The position numbers and the translations under genes are program-made. From the NCBI GenBank assembly GCA_016721315.1, contig JADKIL010000003.1:186001-250000 (forward strand): a stretch of DNA of 64,000 nt. Direction: 5' to 3'. The notes beneath the pieces were generated by a model. The model was not told the origin of the DNA. It saw only the letters and a list, made by a program, of their open reading frames with translations, and made no database searches. The stretch comes from Candidatus Villigracilis vicinus. Lineage in GTDB: Bacteria; Chloroflexota; Anaerolineae; Anaerolineales; Villigracilaceae. Within the stretch, counting starts at the first letter, position 1. Every line of letters starts with the position of its first letter. Positions 61,910 to 64,000 of this stretch are shown piece after piece.

Positions 61910-61960
61910 ATTATACAGTTTGGCTCCAAAAAGATCGAAAATGTAACATTATTATAATGT
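61910..61960 (-). promoter_or_regulatory. Promoter region and 15-bp palindrome upstream of the kinase
   Basis: TATAAT (61910-61915) about 30 nt before the ATG on the minus strand, and further upstream ACATTAT-T-ATAATGT (61946-61960), a perfect 7-bp-arm palindrome at the -35 to -45 position where an activator could bind. The -35 is weak, consistent with activation. Confidence 0.55.
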
Positions 61961-62001
61961 CAGAAAGGGCTAAAAATAAGTGACTTTCTCTTTTTTGTAG
62001 C

Positions 62002-62434
62002 TTAAATTCGCTTGACGAAATGCACCAAACGCTCCACCTCTGAATAGCCCAGTTTCAGGTGCGCACGGATACTCTCCTCGTTACTCAGCCAGGTATCCGA
62101 TGCCATTTCGGTGCATCCCAAATTTCGTGCCCAATTCTCTGCTGCATCTACCAACAGCCCTGCCAGCCCTTGGCGTCTAAGTTGTGGATATAAATACCAC
62201 CCTTCGATATACCCCACCGGGCTGGTCGTACAACCTTCACCATAATCCCGTAAACACGCCTCGATCATCCGTGCCATCTACAATTGCCACAAAGACAGCA
62301 TTTTCCTCACTGGCAAGGATTACGTCCATATCAGATAGTAGATATTCATCGGGAGCCTCGGGACAGATGCCTTTGCGCATTTTGAACCATTCATCCCGAC
62401 CTGCCTTGGTAACTGTGCGAATCGTAACATCCAT
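62002..62434 (-). pseudogene. GNAT acetyltransferase, AAC(6')-like, frameshifted
   Basis: Two overlapping fragments make one acetyltransferase of about 143 residues. The first part (MDVTIRTVTKAGRDEWFKMRKGI...AVFVAIVDGTDD) ends at a stop; the second, one base on, continues IEACLRDYGEGC, VGYIEGWYLYPQLRRQGLAGLL (acetyl-CoA loop) and TEMASDTWLSNEESIRAHLKLGY, which is the aminoglycoside 6'-acetyltransferase-like pattern. One extra base near 62255-62270 would explain the break. Substrate need not be an aminoglycoside. Confidence 0.82.
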
Positions 62435-62529
62435 GTTGCGCATCCTCATCGATCATTGTGGAAGTTTTCCGCCAGGCGCCGCCCTTATTGGCATTCCTTA
62501 CTGCTCATCATTTCGCAATTGAATGGAAG

Positions 62530-63033
62530 TTAAAGTGACTTTTGAATCAATTTGCGAAAACTCGCATAGGAGACCCACAAAGTGACCAAGCCAAATAACG
62601 CACCTGCCCCGCCGAACAAGAACCGACCCAAGAAGGAACTCCCTTCCCCAGTTGAAGTGATGCCTCCAAATGAAGATGTAGTTTGAAATTCCCGCTCACC
62701 CGGACCAAACCCCACCCATAAAAATACACTTGAAAATGCAACCATCACTGCCAAACGCAGCAAAAACCAGACCCAAGCCAGAAAAGGCTTGTTCATTTCC
62801 TCTTCTGAAAAACTACCGCCAAGAAAGATCATTAATCCCGCCAGCGCAAAAACCAACCCTGCCGCCGCAACAACAATACGCGGCGCATTGAAATTTTCCG
62901 GCGGTGTTGGGATGACATCAAACGAGATCAACATAATAAAAAGCCCCATCCCAAAAAAGGAAAGGGACATGATCAGAACGATACAGCCACCCACCCAGGG
63001 CGGCAGCGGTTTGACTTCCTTCGATTCGCTCAT
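62530..63033 (-). CDS. Small membrane protein, function unknown
   Basis: No family recognised. 167 residues with four hydrophobic segments (about 15-37, 48-70, 85-107 and 135-157) and a loop FQTTSSFGGITSTGEGSSF. Its ATG overlaps the stop of the upstream 89-residue gene (ATGA), so the two form a coupled pair. Confidence 0.72.
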   Translation of the reverse strand: MSESKEVKPLPPWVGGCIVLIMSLSFFGMGLFIMLISFDVIPTPPENFNAPRIVVAAAGLVFALAGLMIFLGGSFSEEEMNKPFLAWVWFLLRLAVMVAFSSVFLWVGFGPGEREFQTTSSFGGITSTGEGSSFLGRFLFGGAGALFGLVTLWVSYASFRKLIQKSL

Positions 63034-63299
63034 TCATTCCTCTTGAAGCGACTCACGATCCAAGCACCAACGACATACCAAATCAGAATGTCTAAAACCA
63101 GATACAACCCATTGAACTCTGAACAATTTTCACCAGGTCGACAGGGTCCCCAGGCAAGGAAGAATTGAAACGGGAAACCGAACGGAAAAGTATCCGAAAT
63201 TCGAGAAATGACATAAATGCTCCAAAACCAGCCAGAGAGCATAAACAATGCAATAAACAGGACGACCTTTAATAACGATGGTTTGAGAAACGAAAACAT
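63030..63299 (-). CDS. Small membrane protein, function unknown
   Basis: 89 residues with two hydrophobic segments (about 10-32 and 66-84) and a central FFLAWGPCRPGENCSEF loop with two cysteines. It starts one base after the polX stop and overlaps the next gene, so polX, this gene and the 167-residue gene are one transcription unit. Unknown function. Confidence 0.68.
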   Translation of the reverse strand: MFSFLKPSLLKVVLFIALFMLSGWFWSIYVISRISDTFPFGFPFQFFLAWGPCRPGENCSEFNGLYLVLDILIWYVVGAWIVSRFKRNE

Positions 63300-63300
63300 C

Positions 63301-64000
63301 CTATCCTCTCTTCTTCAACCAATCTGTTAACTTCTTTGGCGTCCAGGTATTGATGACATCCTTCGGTTCGAGCCAGGCACGGCGTGCGGTGGCAATCCCA
63401 TACGGCAGCACATCAAAGCCATCACCCGCATGCGAATCGGTGTTGATGCTGATGAGCACGCCCAAGTCTTTGGCGCGGCGGGCAAAAGCATCGTCGAGGT
63501 CGAGGCGTGAGGGATGGGCGTTGATCTCCAATGCCACGCCCGATTTCGCGGCGGCTTGAAAGACGGCTTCCATGTCTAGGTCTGCACCTTCTCTATCAGG
63601 AATTTCGCGTCCGGTAGGGTGACCGATGATATCGACATGCGGATTGTTGATCGCATTCAACAAACGCTGGGTAACCTTCTCTCTCGGCTGGCGCAAACTC
63701 GAATGGAGAGAGGCAACTACGAGGTCGAGCGAGGCGAGGAATTCATCCGGATAATCCAATGACCCATCGGCTTTAATTTCCACTTCGCTGCCGTGCAAGA
63801 TCAGAATCTCATCCCCAAGTTGTTTTTGAATCTTTTTGATCTCAGCGGCTTGCTGTTTGTGTCTTTCAATGGACAAACCATTCGCCACACCAAGGCTGAC
63901 GGAGTGATCGGTGAACGTGATGACCTTCAATCCGCGCTTGATGGCTTCACGCGCCATATCGAGCATGGATAGTTTGCCGTCGCTATATGTCGAATGCATA
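63301..64000 (-). CDS. polX: PHP domain of DNA polymerase X (PolX), partial (N-terminus outside window)
   Basis: The visible 233 residues begin MHSTYSDGKLSMLDMAREA and continue TFTDHSVSLGVANGLS, GSEVEIKADGSLDYPDEFLA, SLHSSLRQ, HPTGREIPDREGADLDMEAV, LEINAHPSRLDLDDAFARRAKDLG and INTDSHAG. This is the metal-dependent PHP 3'-5' exonuclease domain that ends bacterial PolX; VANGLS and the order of blocks fit PolX better than a histidinol phosphatase. The frame is open to base 64000, so the polymerase domain should lie outside the window. Confidence 0.85.
   Translation of the reverse strand, partial: MHSTYSDGKLSMLDMAREAIKRGLKVITFTDHSVSLGVANGLSIERHKQQAAEIKKIQKQLGDEILILHGSEVEIKADGSLDYPDEFLASLDLVVASLHSSLRQPREKVTQRLLNAINNPHVDIIGHPTGREIPDREGADLDMEAVFQAAAKSGVALEINAHPSRLDLDDAFARRAKDLGVLISINTDSHAGDGFDVLPYGIATARRAWLEPKDVINTWTPKKLTDWLKKRG

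Noticed and set aside
1..64000. CRISPR arrays, tRNA, rRNA, insertion sequences or phage genes
   Set aside because: Looked for regularly spaced repeats, CCA-ended cloverleafs, transposase motifs and structural phage genes; none found.

Overview
The window (about 50-55% G+C, gene dense, no rRNA, tRNA, CRISPR array or insertion sequence seen) looks like chromosome from an uncultured Anaerolineae-type bacterium (Chloroflexota). This is an inference. It rests on a division-and-wall (dcw) cluster beside a MalT-like LuxR regulator, tandem DUF4386 proteins, a giant cyclic-glucan synthase and lipoprotein ABC-efflux adaptors, and on the habit of placing a TATAAT box 6-7 nt before the start codon with no ribosome site. 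A marker-gene tree would be needed to confirm it.

Layout. 1-5957 (minus): dcw cluster mraZ-rsmH-ftsL-ftsI-murF-mraY, with an MraZ-type repeat promoter and no murE. 5999-12055: a ribosomal-RNA-type methyltransferase, two membrane proteins (one VPS62-like), galactokinase, and an ATP-grasp ligase behind a long perfect palindrome. 12056-17779 (minus): a TetR-controlled ABC efflux operon (regulator, two FtsX-type permeases, ATPase, two HlyD-like lipoproteins) with a promoter and operator readable to the base. 17894-26446: an internally duplicated membrane protein, a DUF3597 protein, comM, a CPBP protease, two DUF4386 proteins and a MalT-like regulator. 26510-36083 (minus): a universal-stress protein 4 nt ahead of a 2865-residue cyclic beta-1,2-glucan synthase.

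36084-37065 is an unusually long AT-rich gap. It ends in a strong promoter with a TetR-type operator that fires into 37066-51443, a 14-kb co-directional accessory cluster: MFS transporter, alpha/beta hydrolase, CocE-type hydrolase, enoyl-CoA hydratase, enolase-superfamily epimerase, ureohydrolase, UroD-like protein, P450, TetR, acyl-CoA ligase, beta-lactamase-fold hydrolase and PepD dipeptidase. Together they look like a pathway that imports a peptide- or guanidine-like compound, hydrolyses or epimerises it, activates it with CoA and oxidises it. The substrate is unknown. Seven probable reading-frame breaks lie in this cluster and an eighth in an acetyltransferase at 62 kb. Most are one-base indels, several in or beside homopolymers, so assembly error and gene decay must be separated before function is argued.

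51763-64000: uracil-DNA glycosylase, miaB, an AEC transporter, a gluzincin-like protease, acylphosphatase, radC, a GT-C-like membrane protein, a Cache histidine kinase coupled to a Cys-repeat surface protein, a broken GNAT acetyltransferase, two small membrane proteins and the PHP domain of PolX running off the end.
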